Assembly (NCBI RefSeq): GCF_902362185.1
Contig: NC_044500.1
Coordinates: 39,708,558-39,772,557 of the forward strand
DNA from: Chanos chanos
Lineage: Eukaryota > Chordata > Actinopteri > Gonorynchiformes > Chanidae
Direction of reading: 5' to 3'
DNA: 64,000 nt
Position numbers and translations under genes: made by a program. The notes under the pieces are model-generated. The model ran no database searches. It saw only the letters and a program-made list of their open reading frames with translations, and had not been told where the DNA came from. Positions 1 to 14,220 of this stretch are shown here, in pieces. Positions within the stretch are counted from its first letter, which is position 1, and each line of letters starts with the position of its first letter.

Positions 1-1100
1 GTTCCTTCTAGGCAGCCGCTTGTTTTATACCCCTGACTCTATCTATATGTTTGTCTCCTCCTTTTCCCTCTTGCTTTTGTCCTTGTGGATGTTAGCCCTT
101 ACTGTGCTAAAGTTTTGCTTGTGTTAATTTTCATATCAAATCGCACCAAAAATGCCTGTAACACAATATGAGTTCCTCCTGAAGAGCTGATCTGAAATGA
201 TTTCTTTCCCATGGCGATGAAGAATTTCGAAACAGCTGAGGGGAGGGGGTGGGTCAAATGTCGGTTTTTGGGAAAAAATCATCATCAGCTGTACGTGCCT
301 TTTCAGTGCTGTTACATTTTATGAGCCGCGGAGAGAATCACACCTAGTTAATTTCCTTAAGTGCGACAGAGTGCTTTTTTGTTCACTTGAATGTCAACGA
401 TAGCAACAGGGTCTCTCTTTTATTTTTCTTTTCATGAGCATATACAATGCGTATTCCGAACTGCAGTGGTACATCTGTGCTTACTTTTGAATCACTTATG
501 TCCTCTGTTCCTCTCACACCCAAAGTTAGGATCTAGGAAATCCTAAAATGTAACTATTTAAGTAAATTCAAATAGCATACAAACTATGAATAAAACTATG
601 GGTGGTTGCCGTAAAAACTGGGAATAAAACATGTACCTCAAACACACTTATAAACTTGAGTCCATATTTAAAATTCAGAATTAATCTAGTTAGTTTAAAG
701 ATTCTTAGCTGCAGCTACACACTACCTCATGTAATGCAGTATCTAACCATACAGAATTGTGCAACCATACAGAATTGTGCAACCATGCACTATGCAAGAA
801 AGTGATTGAAAGACATTTTATCATCCATTTATTTTAAGGAAATTCTTCACCCTGTGAAGTGGCTGAAAGGACACACACACACACCCAAACATGCCCACAC
901 ACACACACACACACAAAACATGCTCTTTGGTTAGACACTGCTAAACAGCCACAGTAACAGTGTCAACTGCGGTTTGACATAATCACAATGGGTATGCCTT
1001 CAAGAAATTCACTTTACGTTTTTTTTTTTTTTTTTTTAATTGCATTTAAAATATCCGCCTCTCTTTTCCCCCCATTTCTGTTTCTGTCACTCTTTCACAG
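1..1100 (+). other. spen: spen intron (window starts inside the gene)
   Basis: No exon was recognised here. The stretch is AT-rich intron upstream of the first spen exon in the window. It ends in a T-run and a pyrimidine tract leading to the acceptor at about 1100. It holds a broken (CA)n microsatellite at about 871-915 and a direct repeat of an 18-bp unit at about 750-785. The short open frames here lack coding character. Confidence 0.7.
871..915. repeat. Interrupted (CA)n microsatellite
   Basis: Two runs of alternating CA are separated by a short non-repeat spacer. They sit in the spen intron about 190 bp before the next exon. Confidence 0.9.
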
Positions 1101-4100
1101 CAGCTCTGACAGTCGGGATCGAGCGTATGAACACAGTCCTTATGGACACCATGAGCGTGGCAGTACTTTTGATAGGCCACGGCACTACAACACAGACTAT
1201 TACCGTGACCGCACAATGTTTGCCTCTGGAGTCAGCTCCAGCCCTGCAGCCAGCACGATTAGTGGGGGATTTGATACCCCAGAGACTCATTTTGAGTCAC
1301 GAATCCGTGACCCCTTCAGCCTTTCCAGTGCTGCGCGCCGGGACCCGTACCGCGATGACAGAGGGCGGCGGGTTGATCGGACATACCATCACCGACGCAG
1401 CCGATCCTCTCACTCGTCACAGTCACGACACCCTTCCCCACAAAGGACCACAGGGCAAACACCCAAAGCCCCTCATTCCCCCAAGAGAGCCCCAGTTTCC
1501 CCAAGCCGAGGCCCACGATCACGTTCCCACAGTCGGTCATCCAGCTCTGACTCAGTGGGCAGCACCAGCAGTACTGGAAGTGGCAGGTATTGAGGGGAGT
1601 TGGTTGGGTGGGTCACACAAGACTCTCTGCTTCTCACTCTTAAATTTTATGAGCAGAGGTCATCATTTGTTCATGCTACATTCAGCACTGATTGTTGATC
1701 ATCTCTTTCCTACAGACACATCTGTGATCTTAGTAGATAAATCAGTCAGACAAATCCTAACTAGGTTGTAAGCATGTTTAACTTCTTCTGTTTTGAATTT
1801 GAATTTTTCAAAACAGAAAGTTCGACCTTGTTACATTTTTACGCCAGATGGAGGTGATGGTGTTTTCATCAGGGATATTCTCTTATTTCAACAGTAGTGA
1901 TTCAAATAGCAGTTCAAGTGAAGGATCCCGAGCGCGATCAGTTCAGTCTGCAGCCACTCATGTACCTCCAGCCCCTCCACCCCTGTCCTTGGATTCTGAT
2001 GAGCCACGTAGGAGCTTTGGCATCAGAGTTCAGAACCTACCTGTGCGATCCACAGGTGAGCACCCATGAGTACATGCACATGGAGATGTGTAATCTGGTT
2101 GAAGTACTGGTATTGGACGTTAAATTTCCCAAATAGTAATAAGAAACACTGCATTACATTGCATTATAATGACTGCATGTCAGTCCTCTTTTGTCCCATT
2201 TTCCAAAAATGTTGAATCAGAGTTGTGTATCTGTCAATTTTTTTTTTTGGTATGAGACAAGCTTACTTTGGAAGTTCAGTTTTATCTCTGTACCTCCCAG
2301 ATTCATGTTCAGTTCATTTCATGCTTAGAATGTTTATGGTATGTTTCAGTCGAGACTTGTTAAAATTCTTTCAGACACAAGCTTAAAAGATGGGCTTTTC
2401 CATGAATTTAAGAAGTATGGAAAAGTGACATCTGTGCAGATCCATGGAGCTTCTGAAGAAAGGTATGGCCTGGTCTTCTTCAGACAGCAAGAAGATCAAG
2501 AGAAAGCTCTCAGTGTTTCCAAAGGAAAGCTCTTCTTTGGCATGCTGATTGAGGTCACTGCCTGGAATGGCCCTGGTAAGAAACATAAGATATTACCTGG
2601 CAGATTCAGCTTTTATTTGTAGCACAGTTGTGTAGTTTTCTTTGGTCACAAAACCAAAACTCTCCTTGCCTTTCTGTACATCACCAGAAACGGAAAGCGA
2701 GAATGAATTTCGGCCGCTTGATGGCCGGATCGATGAGTTTCACCCAAAAGCCACTCGTACACTGTTCATTGGAAATCTGGAGAAGACGACCAACTACCAG
2801 CAACTGCTTGATGTCTTTCAGCGCTTTGGAGAGATAGTGGTACATATGAATATCGTCATTATTTTTTTTTTTGTAATGACACCATCAAACAGTTATGTCA
2901 TCAGCTCCAGTTTTAACAAGTGTGACAGAGTTAGGACACAGTTTTATTATATTTCAGTCCAAATGTACTGTTTAGTTCTGTCGGACTTGAAGTAAGTAAT
3001 TAAAGGGGACCAACACAGAAGGGATTGCGCTGTTTCATTTCCTAACACTTTTGTAGTATTTTTATTGTGCAGTGGTATGCTTTAGTGACAGGCATTTTAT
3101 GTGATGTTGTCCCTCTGAATTGTACCTTGTTTTAAGTAATTTTTTTTTGGTTTAGGATATTGACATAAAGAGAGTCAATGGAGTTCCTCAGTATGCCTTT
3201 GTGCAGTACTCTGATATTGCCAGTGTTTGTAAGGCTATAAAGAAAATGGATGGGGAATACTTGGGAACCAACAGACTCAAGGTATCTGTTCAAGTTTTCA
3301 CACTCCTTTACTGTCATTTTGGCATTTATTTTATTGATGAAGTAAGAAGTACTAGACCAGATTTACTGTTTTGTTTTTAAAGCAGGTGTTGTATAGCTTC
3401 AGTTGAAAAACGCCATATTTTAAAGTAAATGATAACATTATTGATGATTAAATATTGACCCCTGCAAACTCTTTTTCAGCTGGGATTTGGAAAGAGCATG
3501 CCCACAACATGTGTCTGGCTTGATGGCTTGGCCTCCAGTATTACAGAGCAGTATCTCACGCGACACTTCTGTCGTTATGGACACGTGGTTAAGGTAGCAC
3601 ATTTCCATTGTTCAGGAACGTAACGTGCATACATCCCTTTTAGAAAACAGCAAAAAGAAAAAAAGTGTTCAATTTCTTATGACATTTCCATTGCGCAGGT
3701 CGTGTTTGATAGATTAAAAGGAATGGCGCTCATCCTGTACAACAACACAGAATTTGCTCAGGCTGCGGTGAGAGAGACCAAAGGCTGGAAGATTGGGGGC
3801 AACAAAATTAAGGTGATAATAGGCATCCTGTTAAACTGACCACTTAGAGGAATGTTGTTGTTTTTTTTTTATACTGCAGTACGGCATGCTGACCATTGTA
3901 CTAATCATGTGAGCATTACTTTTAGTGTCATTGTCTAAAGAATATGGGAGTGTCACTGCTGCACTGTTCTGTGATGTCAGTATTAAAGCAAGTTGGAGAG
4001 TTTCTTGCTGAAATTTTTTGCTTTGATTTCCTCCTAACATTTGAAAAACTCCTTGTCTGCAGGTTGATTTTGCCAGTCAGGAGAGTCAGATGGCATTCTA

Positions 4101-7100
4101 TCGCTCCATGCAGGCATCAGGACAGGACATTAGAGACTTCTATGAAATTCCATCAGAGAGAAGGTGAGGGATTTGTTTTGGTTGTATATTGAAATGAAGT
4201 AAACTTTGTGTTTTGGAGCTAACGTTTTGATTTGGTGCATTTATCTCTCTTGGCTCTTATTTGTAAAAAAAGCCTCAGCATCTTAGTGCCACTTAACTAT
4301 GCAGTTTGTTTAGTGTATAGTTAAAAAACATGCAATAAGATGACTGTACACTGACTTCCTGTGTCGATGTATAATGTTTATAATGTTGTCACTGTTTTTT
4401 CTCTGTGTGACAGAGATGATCGCAGACCTCCCTATCATGACTTCTCAGCTGAGAGGGCGTACTATGAGAATGTCCGCACCCCGGGACTTTATGCTGAGGA
4501 CCCTCGTCGTGATTATTCAGCCCGTAGCCGTGAGCGTTACACAGAATTGGACCATTACCAAGGTGACCACTATGATCCTCGTTACCATGACGATCCTCGC
4601 GAATACAGAGACTACAGAGATCCCTTTGAGCAGGACATAAGGAAGTACAGTTACATCCAACGGGAGCGTGAGAGAGAGCGTGAGCGTTTCGAGGCTGATC
4701 GCAGTAGGTGGAGTCCATCGCATCAGAGACGTCCAATCACCCCTGCCACATCCCCATCACCATCTGAGCGTGTCTCGCGGGAAGCTGAACGACGGGTGTA
4801 CAGGCACTCGTCTGAACGAAGTGGAAGCTGTAGCTCACTTTCACCTCCACCACAATATGAGAAGTCTGATAAGTCCCCAATAGATTACAAAAATGAGGGG
4901 CTCGATCGAGAAATGGAGCAGATTGAAACGGAGCGTATGAGTGGGGCAGAGAGGAGCAAGCGTGCCAGGCGAAAAGAGAAAGCAGACAAGGAGAAGGGAG
5001 AAAAACTTAAGTCAAGAAGGGGAAAGGTTCAGTCTCCCAGTGTACCTCATGCAGAAACAGACAGGGAGGCAAGTCTGGATGCAAGTTCTGGGAAGCTAAA
5101 AGCCTCAGACTTTGATGGCACAGAGAAGCAGAGACATAAAGGTGATGGTGAACCTTCTCCTGCTGATCAAATATCTCGCCTTGAGCCCCAAAAAGGAGAG
5201 AGACTTGATCAAGTTAAAAGTGATACAGTGGACAGAGATGGTAAAGGTAAAACAAAGAAACATTTAAAATCCGACTCTGGGATCGATGGAAAAGACTCTG
5301 TTTCGGACCCTGACAGGCTTGCAGCAAGAAAAAGGCGCTTTGGCGATCCCAGTGGTAAAGCCATTAGACAGAAAAGGGGTCGGCTGGAGGAGGAGTCAAG
5401 TCTTGGACTTAACCAGTCAGCGGACTCTGGGTCAAACAGTGCTTTTGCAAAGGACACGGAAGTTGATGTGAAGATGTTGGAAAAGGAAGGCCAGAAAAAA
5501 GAGCATTCAAAGTCAAAGCCTGAGAGATTGGTTGCACATTATGGTCAAAGAGAAGAGCACGATCCTAGCTCCAGTACGGCTGGAAGAGGACAGGGTCTTA
5601 TGCATCCAGGAGAAATTTCAGAAGTAGATATTGACACTTTGGACCCTGCTAAAAGTCATCCTGGATCAAGTGTAAGCAGGAGGTTGTCCAATGAAGGGGG
5701 ATTGGACAAGGACAGCAAAGTTAGGGAGGATTACATGTCGTTGGACATTGACCTCTCTCAGAGTTATCGCAAACAAATGGAGCAAAACAGGAGGCTTCGA
5801 CAGCAGATGCAGGAATCTGATAAACCAGGTAGACCAGGAACTCCTCAGAGTCTGGACACAGAAGACTTTGAGCATCGTAGTCTGGTGCATGAGGTAGGTA
5901 AGCCACCCCAGGATGTCACTGATAATTCTCCATCCAACAAAAATAAGAAACAAGAATCTTTTGACTTGGATTTGAGCTCAAAGAGAGAACGGGTATACCG
6001 GAGCTCTCGGCAAAAGAGTGAGGACTCTGAATGGAACCATCCTACATCACCAAGATTGCTGCAAGCATCTCTAAACACAGATGAAGAATATAATGAGAAT
6101 CCTCATGCGCTGACTGGTAAAGACATCAAGGAGCCGCCGAAACCTGAAGATAACGCTCATTCAGAACTGCATGCAGTAAAAAGGGTACATGCCTCACATA
6201 TGTCCAAGCTGAGCACACCTCTGCAAGATGAACAGCAGAAACGCTGGGATGCACGTTTAAAGCAAGACTTATTGCCTGACTTGGGGTTCTCTAGCAGCAG
6301 TGGCAAAAGACGGCTTAATCGTAAATATTTAGACTATGGCCTTTGGCATGATTTGGAACCAGGTGAAGTGCGGTCAGATTCTGAGGAAGATCGTGAAAAC
6401 AAACCAAATTCACCAATGCCCTCAACCTCTGTGTCTTTCTCAGAACGGCATCGTGTAGACAGAATGCCCGAGTCAAAGTTGTCCACCTCATCTGAGAGGA
6501 ACAAATTCTATTCTTTTGCTCTGGACCAGAAAATTACACCAGATACCAAGGCATTGTTGGAACGTGCAAAGTCTCTTTCTTCTTCAAGGGAAGATAATTG
6601 GTCGTTCTTGGACTGTGACTCACATTTTGCCAGTTTTCGAAGTAGAAAGGATACGGAAAAAGTTGAATCAACACCACGACCAACACCCTCATGGTACATG
6701 AAGAAGAAAAAAATTCGCAGTGAGTCTGAGGATAAACTAGATGACAGAAAGGAAGATCCCAAGCCAGAGGAACAGGAACGGCGGGAACTTTTTGCTTCAC
6801 GTTTTCTTCATAGTTCAATTTTTGAACAGGATTCAAGGCGCCTTCAACATCTGGAACGAAAACATGAAGATCCTGAACACGGCCTTGGGTATCATACTCC
6901 CCAGCAAGGTGCGACAGAGCCTGATTCAGAGCCAGTTGTACTCTTTCATAGCCGCTTTTTAGAGCTAACAAGGTTGCAGCAACAAAAGGAGAAGGACCAA
7001 TCTCAGCAAGAAATCAAGAGAAGTGAGAGCATAGATGGTAACAGAATAGATAAACCACAGGAAGATGAGGAAAAACCTCAGCAACAGCTTTGCAGTTCTG

Positions 7101-10100
7101 ACCATATTCAGGAGCCAGAGATTAAACCAGTCAGTCCCTCTCAAGTTGTGCAGAATTCACAGCCACTTTTGATGCTTAAGGAGACATCACCTCCATTAGA
7201 AAAAGCTAGTGATCCAACACCTTCTCCTCCCTCTCAAATGCCTTTGGATGTGGTAGTGAAAGAGGAGGAAAAATATGTGCCCACATCACATCCCTTGGTT
7301 GAGGAGTCTTCAACAGCTGTCCTCCCTGAATGCAAAGAGTCAAAGTCCCCAGTGACAGAAACTAAATTGTCACCTAACAGTGATAAAACAGAGGTGAAGG
7401 GTCTTGACAAAGATATTGAACATTTCTCTGGAGAAGTTACACAGACTAATGAAACTCCAAAGAACTGCCTTGAGCAAAAGCCTGAATCAGAATGTGAGCC
7501 TCCCGAATTGCCATGCTCTGCCTCTGCCTCTCCAATGCTCATAGAGGAAATGGGAAGTTCAAGTAAAACCGAGTCTGTTCCTGTAGAAACTAAAATTCAA
7601 CTCAAAGACGAGGACCAGAAGGTTTCAGATAACTACGCAATTGAGGAACCAGTCTCACCACCACAGAAGTCAAAAACTAAAAAGAAAGTGCCTCCAGCAA
7701 CACCAGTCACCCCTTTGACTCAATCATGCCTCTCTGATAAACAAGCTGTACGTAAGAGTGAACGTATTGATAGAGAGAAGCTTAAACGTTCCTCTTCTCC
7801 AAGAGGAGAGTCATCTAAGGCCATCCCAGATTCCAAGTCAACCAGCAAGTCTCCAATCCATGGACCCGAAGCTGAGCCAGAACAGAACGTACCACCAGTA
7901 AGGGCAAGGCGTCGAAATGTGCGCTCTGTCTATGCCACCCCTGTTGAAGACGAATCTGCTCAACAGACCAGTAAAGATGTAGAATCACCACGTCCTGCCA
8001 GGAAACGTACAGTTGGTGATAAGGATATAATGAATCCACAGCCATCTGAGCAGGAGAGCCTTACCCCACCACAACGAGGGCGAGGGCGCCCTCCCAAGAA
8101 TCGTCGCCAGGGAGAAGATGTACCAGCTGCAAAATGTGACCGAGCAAAAGCAACTGAGACCAAAGAGACAGATATAAATGACTTGGGCAACAATGAAGGA
8201 GTCACCAAAACAGAGAAAGGCAAGAATTCTTCCCACACCCAGAAAGGAACATATCAAGGGTCTGCATTGTCTACCGCTGCACTTGGAAAGAAGGGGGATA
8301 AAACTGAGAAAATTCCAGAGAATATTACTCAAAAGAGAGATTCAAGTGACGAGGACGTAGTTGGAAAGGATTGTGCAGTTCAGAGTGAAAGTGATCCCCT
8401 GGGGCAAAGTGGAATGAATAAGGAAACTTTTCATAAAATGCAAAATATTTCAGAAAAAGGGCATGAAAAAGATAAACATGGTGTAATGGAGAATGCCACC
8501 AGAAACACTGAAAAAGCAACTGATCCCTCATTTACCGACGAACAACCACCACTGGATAAGAGCGGAAGGGCAAAAGCTTCACGATTGATTAGAAATACAA
8601 AACTTGTGACTGAGGATAAGTCCCTTGTGCTTAAAAACCTCAGAGTCAGACTTGATGTTACCGAAGTCAAGGCCATGCTCCAGTCTGGAGATGATGATTC
8701 AGGGCATGATGATTCTCCTAAAAAGAATAATCCTAGTGTCTCCACTAAAGACTCGTTGGATCCAAGTTTGGTGAAAGATGTTTTGGTCGATAATAATGAA
8801 AGTAAAGATAAAGCGCTTGCAGACTCAGCCAATACTGGAGACCCTCAAGAAACACTTTTATCCCAGCAAATGGAACTTGAGCAAGCTGTAGAACATATTT
8901 CCAAGCTCACAGAAGACACTACCCCTCTACAGTTCAAAAATGTCTCCACAGAGCAACCCGTTCCATTGCCGGAACTTGAAGAAGTGCCAGAACGTGAGAC
9001 TGAGGAAGAGAAGCCTGCCAATCCTGCCAGTGAGACTGAACTTGCTGCAGCTATTGATTCTATCACAAATGAGGATGTATCTTGCCCCGTTTCACAAGAT
9101 CCAGTCATAGGACCAGTCATGGATACTGATCCTGACATTCAGACTCTAATTCCAGATTCTAAGGTGGTGGATCCTGGCTTGAGCACAGCCTCAGAGGAAG
9201 TTTCAGCTTCAGGGACGCCTAGAAAAGGAGGTAAAGGCAGAGGAAAATCCCAGAAGAGACCCAAAGCTCAAAAGGGTCCCGTAGGCCGAAAGGAGTTTAT
9301 CAAAGAGACTGTGTTGGAAACTGAGACTATGTCTGTCAAATCACCAGGGTCCATGCAAGCAAATTTACAGGTAACCACAGAGGGATCTTCACCACCTGCT
9401 GCTACTGTCGTTCCTCCTCCCCCTAAGCAGGACATGACTTTAACAGGAAGTGTCACTAAAATACCCAAGGAACTAGATGTGCCTCCCAAAGACCAGTCTG
9501 AAGTTCTCAAATCCTCTGGCCACACAGGTGATAAAAGCCCAGTGCCCTTGAAGCCACAACAACTCTATGACTGTGCATCCCCATCTTCCTCATTGTCACC
9601 ATCAAGACCTTGTCTCAAACAATCACATCCAGTTAGGCTCCCTGTCTCCCCGACGGACCGACACAGTCTGTCCAAAGAGGCAGGGGTTCTTATTCCTCCT
9701 GTGACATCTGCAGCCTCAGTAGATAACCCAGCATTAACCTCAGACTTATCTGACCATGACCCAGACACTACTGACTTGCGGAAAATTCTCTCCAAGCCCA
9801 AAAGTGTTCCGTCCTCGGATGTGAGTGGGACACATGGCAAAGAGCATACTCACTCTGAAAAGGAAGGTGAGACCCAGTCAGATATAGGAACAACTAAGAG
9901 CTCTCCACCTGATAATAAACAACCTTCCCTTTCAGCTCAACCAGTTGTCCGGCCACCAGCGTCATTACCTTCGCATGAGACAAAGCAAGTCTTTGGTGAG
10001 AAATCTGTGATATCCGTCATTGCCTCCACCGGCACTTCAGTCATCAGTCGCATTTGTAACCCACCTGACACTGATGAAAAATCAAATATTACAATGGTAA

Positions 10101-13100
10101 AACCTTTTATGGACAAACAAGCCCCAAAACAGAAATACCAAGCCATTACGGAGGATAGTGGTCAATACCATGGACCATCCGTTGGAGAAGAGGGTGGAAA
10201 TGCAGGACGTTATGTGGTGGAGAGCACACCTCTGAGCACAGGATCCAGCCCAGGTCTGAGAGTGAATACCCCTGAGGGAGTGGTAGTACTGAGTCACTCA
10301 GGACAGAAGAAGGAAGGACCACACCGCATTAGTGCCAAAATCAGCCAGATTCCTCCAGCTAGTGCTGTTGACCTAGAGTCACAGCATCTGGTGTCAATGC
10401 CTCAAATTAAACAGGACCTTTATACTGCCTCTCAGCCAACCACTCCAAAGTGTCCAATACCCCCATCTGACCATGGTCATTCTCTGAAGACACAGCCGAC
10501 CGTGTCTTCCATTAAGCAAGAGAGTACAGGATTAGATAAACTGGACTCACCGTACCCCACTGGTCAGAGTGGAGTCGTGAAAAGACTACAGCCATCTGCT
10601 GGCTGCCCTCAGGTCATGGGTTACGCTGACTACACACTGTTATTGAAGCATACTAAAAAGGGGGATGGACCTGAGCCACTTAATGTTGATCCTGTGAAAC
10701 CTGCGTGGGCAACCACTATAAGTCCTCACCTTCCCTCTCCATCTGGTAATCATGTTGCTTTTATGCCTAGCACTCCTACAGAAAGGGCCCCCTCACACCT
10801 CAGCGGAGCTAAACAAGAACCCCGGTCTCCACGGAAATCTGGGCATCCTCACTCTCCCTTTGTGTCTTCTCCTATTGGCTCCTCATCACCAAAAGCAGTG
10901 CCTGTGGTGCTAGCCCCTGGTATGCCATCTATGTCACAGTATGTACCCAGTGTGCATCACTCTGAGCAATCAGTTATCATGCCTCCACATAGCACCCATG
11001 GCAGCCTTGGAAGGATGTCCCCCCACCGTGTAAGTCAAACTATTCCCATGGGGCACCTCTCTCAGGGAGAGGGAAGGGTTAATACTCCTCCACTCCAGTT
11101 GATGAGTTATGGGATTCATTCAGAGTCTCTTACATCACCTTGGTCTGGCACTGCGCAGCAACGACCTACATCTCCAACAGTGGGAAACCGGGAAATGGTC
11201 CTAAAAGTAAACCCTAGTAGCTCAAGAAGTCATGAAAGTGGTGAGGAGGAGGCCCGACGATTTCATCCAGCCCTCGGAAGATCATCAACCAGCCAGTTAA
11301 AACCAGAAACCATACAGTCAGATTACCGTGGAACACACAGTGGTTTGGCACTTGAGAGATTCAATATGTCACAGATTCCACATAGAGACATGCGTTTGCT
11401 AATGCACCACCAGCAGGGAGATCGTGCAGCCTCTGAGCTACTCCAGGGACATGGTCCAGAGAACGCCCCCTCATCCTCAACTTCCACCAGCATAACATCA
11501 TCCTTGTCTCCACGGGCACATCTGGTGGGAAAAGGTCTCTCAGATACAGACCCCACAAAAGCACTAGAGGTTAAACGACCATCTTCTCCTAACACTAAGG
11601 AAGGTATTATTGGGAGTCATGGGGCAGTGCCAGCCATGGCATCCCCTCAGCGAGTGCAGCTATTGCCATCAGGGACAGGAGCATCCTTCTCAGAGTATCC
11701 TGCCATGTACACCAACATGAGGGTTGTTCACGCTCAGTTTACTGAAGGTTCACCCATGGGGATTAACCCGGCTCCCACTATAACTTCTGGTCAGGTAAGT
11801 TCAAGCCAGCTCTCCATGCTGATTCAGTTGTTTTGGCTATTATACTGTGTTTGGATTTTCAAGAAATGTTGTAACACAAATGCCGTATTTAAAGGGTTCT
11901 CAAGATGCAGAGCCAAGTCATACCCAAACTGATGGAAAAGTGGAACAGGCTGGACTTCAGGTTGTAAATATGATGCAGCTTCTAACGGTGAGTAATGAGA
12001 ACAGAAGGGAAACAGAGATAAGAACAAGAGAACTAATGGTAGACAAGTTGGAGGAAAATGTCTGCAAGGCCTATGGAGATTTGAAAGATTTTGTCCTATT
12101 GGATGATTGCCCTCTTTTACATGGTGCTTTACTTGTTTCTTTTGGTGCAGAAATATCCTATTGTGTGGCAAGGCTTGTTGGCAATAAAGAACGACTCTGC
12201 AGCAGTCCAGTTGCATTTCGTCTGTGGCAACAAAGCTTTGGCACTCAGATCCTTGCCTTTACCTGAGGGTGGAGCTCTCCTTCGCATCGCTCAGAGGATG
12301 AGATTAGAAGCATCACAGCTAGAGAGCGTGGCTCGCAGAATGACGGTAAGGTGTCTTTCGTAATTGCTCTTTAATTACTAAACTCTTGTGTTCAACTCAA
12401 GTACTGCTGAATTCAAGCACTGAATTTTTGCACATTCTACCCGGGGCTCAGTTTGTCTCTACGTTAAGTTGTGGTGAAAATAAATACCCATAAACTCATC
12501 TTACTGCATCTGTACTAGAGTGAGTGCTCAGATAGTTCATAGAGCGTGTGACTTCACACTCAGCGCACAGAAAATTGTGATGTATCATAGTTATGTATAT
12601 GTATATATGTTTGTCTGTATAGATGGTCGTAACTCATGCATTGCGTGGGTTCCCCGTTTTATTGCTGATGTTGCTTTAAAGAATCTTTCAGGTGATTTGT
12701 ACTGTGAAGGCCCACAAAGTATCTGTTATACGAGCTTCCTCCCGTTAGAACAGGTGTTGTACAGCTGTCTGTGATGCCCTTAAATTGAGACTATGCTCTG
12801 TCTACAGGGTGAGAGTGAGTTCTGTTTGTTATTGGCTCTGCCATGTGGACGTGATCAAGAAGATGTCCTGAATCAGACTCAGGCCCTCAAGTCTGCTTTC
12901 ATTAACTACCTGCAAGCCAAGCTGGCTGCAGGAATCATCAATGTTCCCAACCCTGGCTCCAATCAGGTATGTGGACACCTGTCAATTTATTTAAAACGTT
13001 ATAAATGCTACTGATAAAATATTTTATTCCGAAATCAGCCATTTAGCTGTTGAGGCTGAAAAGCATCATAACCTTAATATTTTCTCTGTCTCTCTAGCCT

Positions 13101-13229
13101 GCCTACGTGTTGCAGATATTTCCACCATGTGAATTTTCGGAGAGCCACCTCTCCAGGCTTGCCCCTGACCTCCTCAACAGGGTCTCCAATATCTCTCCAC
13201 ACCTCATGATCGTCATTACATCTGTGTGA
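1101..13229 (+). CDS. spen: Spen/SHARP (Msx2-interacting protein), 5'-partial
   Basis: Large nuclear RNA-binding transcriptional corepressor. In mammals it silences Notch/RBPJ and nuclear-receptor targets and mediates Xist silencing. Exons: 1101-1586, 1895-2055, 2375-2575, 2688-2839, 3156-3281, 3480-3593, 3699-3812, 4063-4163, 4414-11794, 11895-11987, 12151-12345, 12808-12966, 13098-13229. They join in one frame to 3137 full codons before the stop; human SPEN has 3664 residues. An RS-rich linker comes first, then RRM2 (exons 1895-2575), RRM3 (2688-3593; core LFIGNLEK) and RRM4 (3480-4163; VWLDGL). RRM1 must lie off the left edge. The 7.4-kb exon carries charged low-complexity sequence and an RBPJ-interaction-like block at about 10243-10415 (GQKKEGPHRISAKISQIPPA). 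The SPOC domain begins at the end of exon 11895-11987 and runs to the C-terminus (YPIVWQGLL, LPCGRDQEDV, FPPCEFSESHLSRLAPDLL). No break was seen, so the gene looks functional. Confidence 0.97.
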
Positions 13230-14111
13230 TGTGCCCTTCCATCAGGTTTCATCGACTCTTCCAGAGACACACTCACACTTTCAGACTCAAGGAAAGTGCT
13301 ATTGGATATGACTCTCTTGGAGACTTTGGAAATGAGAAGTCCCTCTGGAGATAAACCTTCTTTATATTCATTTCTCTCAGCATCGTTTCCAGTCATGGTG
13401 GTTTTCTGACTCTTGGGAGAGTATATAAGGGTGCACCAACACAGATCTCTGTTCTATAGTATGTACAGTCTACGCCGATCATTTCTCTGCTGTATTTGTA
13501 TTTATTGGTGAATTTTATTTTTACCCATGGAAATACTTTGGAGAAAAAAAAAATGTGGATGTTTAAAGAATGAGAAAAGCGAAGTGACAACACTTGGACA
13601 TTTTTTTCTCTCTTCATTCTTGACTGATTTTGGTTCTGTCGTATTTTTAAAGGATCATAGAAACAATGTAACAGACAGGTATGAAAATCATGTGCAAACT
13701 TCATCGGTCAGTGCTTGTGTGGAGGGGGAAAATTGCACTGAAAGAATCATTAACCAGAGGATCTATTCATCTCCCTACCCTTTTGTTCTCTCTTTGCTAC
13801 TTATTTGGAATAGGCTTTTTCCGCATTGAAGAGCTGCAGGAGTTGGGAATTTTTGGATTGCCGGACTGTAAATATTTTAAATACTAAAACTTTGGCAAAT
13901 GGCCTGAGCCCAAGTGATGCCTCATATCTTCAACCATGGAACTACAATGTCGCAAAGAGTGAAACAAGCTAAATGAGACAGAACTTAATTTGTGATGTAT
14001 ATACTTGTAAAACGATGGGCTGGCAGCTCTTTCAAGGGTTTGTTGCAGGCACTTCAAATTTTGTTACTCAAATAAAAAAAAATCCAGAAAACTTGAACAT
14101 CACTGTCATAT

Positions 14112-14137
14112 CCTCTCTCTCTCTTTCTCTCTCTCTC
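14112..14137. repeat. (CT)n microsatellite in spen 3'UTR
   Basis: A run of CT dinucleotides interrupted by one TTT. It would be transcribed in the spen 3'UTR. Confidence 0.85.
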
Positions 14138-14194
14138 ATTTCATCTCAGTGTTTGTTAGTGTTTATTGATCCTTCATGAAGTCATTTTGTGTGA

Positions 14195-14200
14195 AATAAA
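14195..14200 (+). terminator. spen: Candidate spen polyadenylation signal AATAAA
   Basis: Canonical hexamer about 965 bp after the stop. It is the last AATAAA before the intergenic stretch shared with the convergent prkar2a. Confidence 0.6.
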
Positions 14201-14220
14201 TGTTTAACCAAAAGAAAAAT

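Larger units (their letters stand above)
13230..14220 (+). other. spen: spen 3'UTR
   Basis: About 970 bp of non-coding, T-rich sequence follows the spen stop codon and ends at an AATAAA hexamer. An upstream A-rich site near 14070 (AATAAAAAAAAA) could serve as an alternative. A (CT)n tract lies at 14112-14137. The open frames in the segment are short and not conserved-looking. Confidence 0.75.

Noticed and set aside
1040-1771. 243-codon open frame on + over the first spen exon
   Set aside because: It is a shifted frame of the RS-rich spen exon. The frame giving RS dipeptides and matching SPEN joins correctly to the next exon; this one does not.
4389-11595. Many antisense and shifted frames over the spen large exon
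   Set aside because: They are shadows of a long, compositionally biased coding exon and match no known family.
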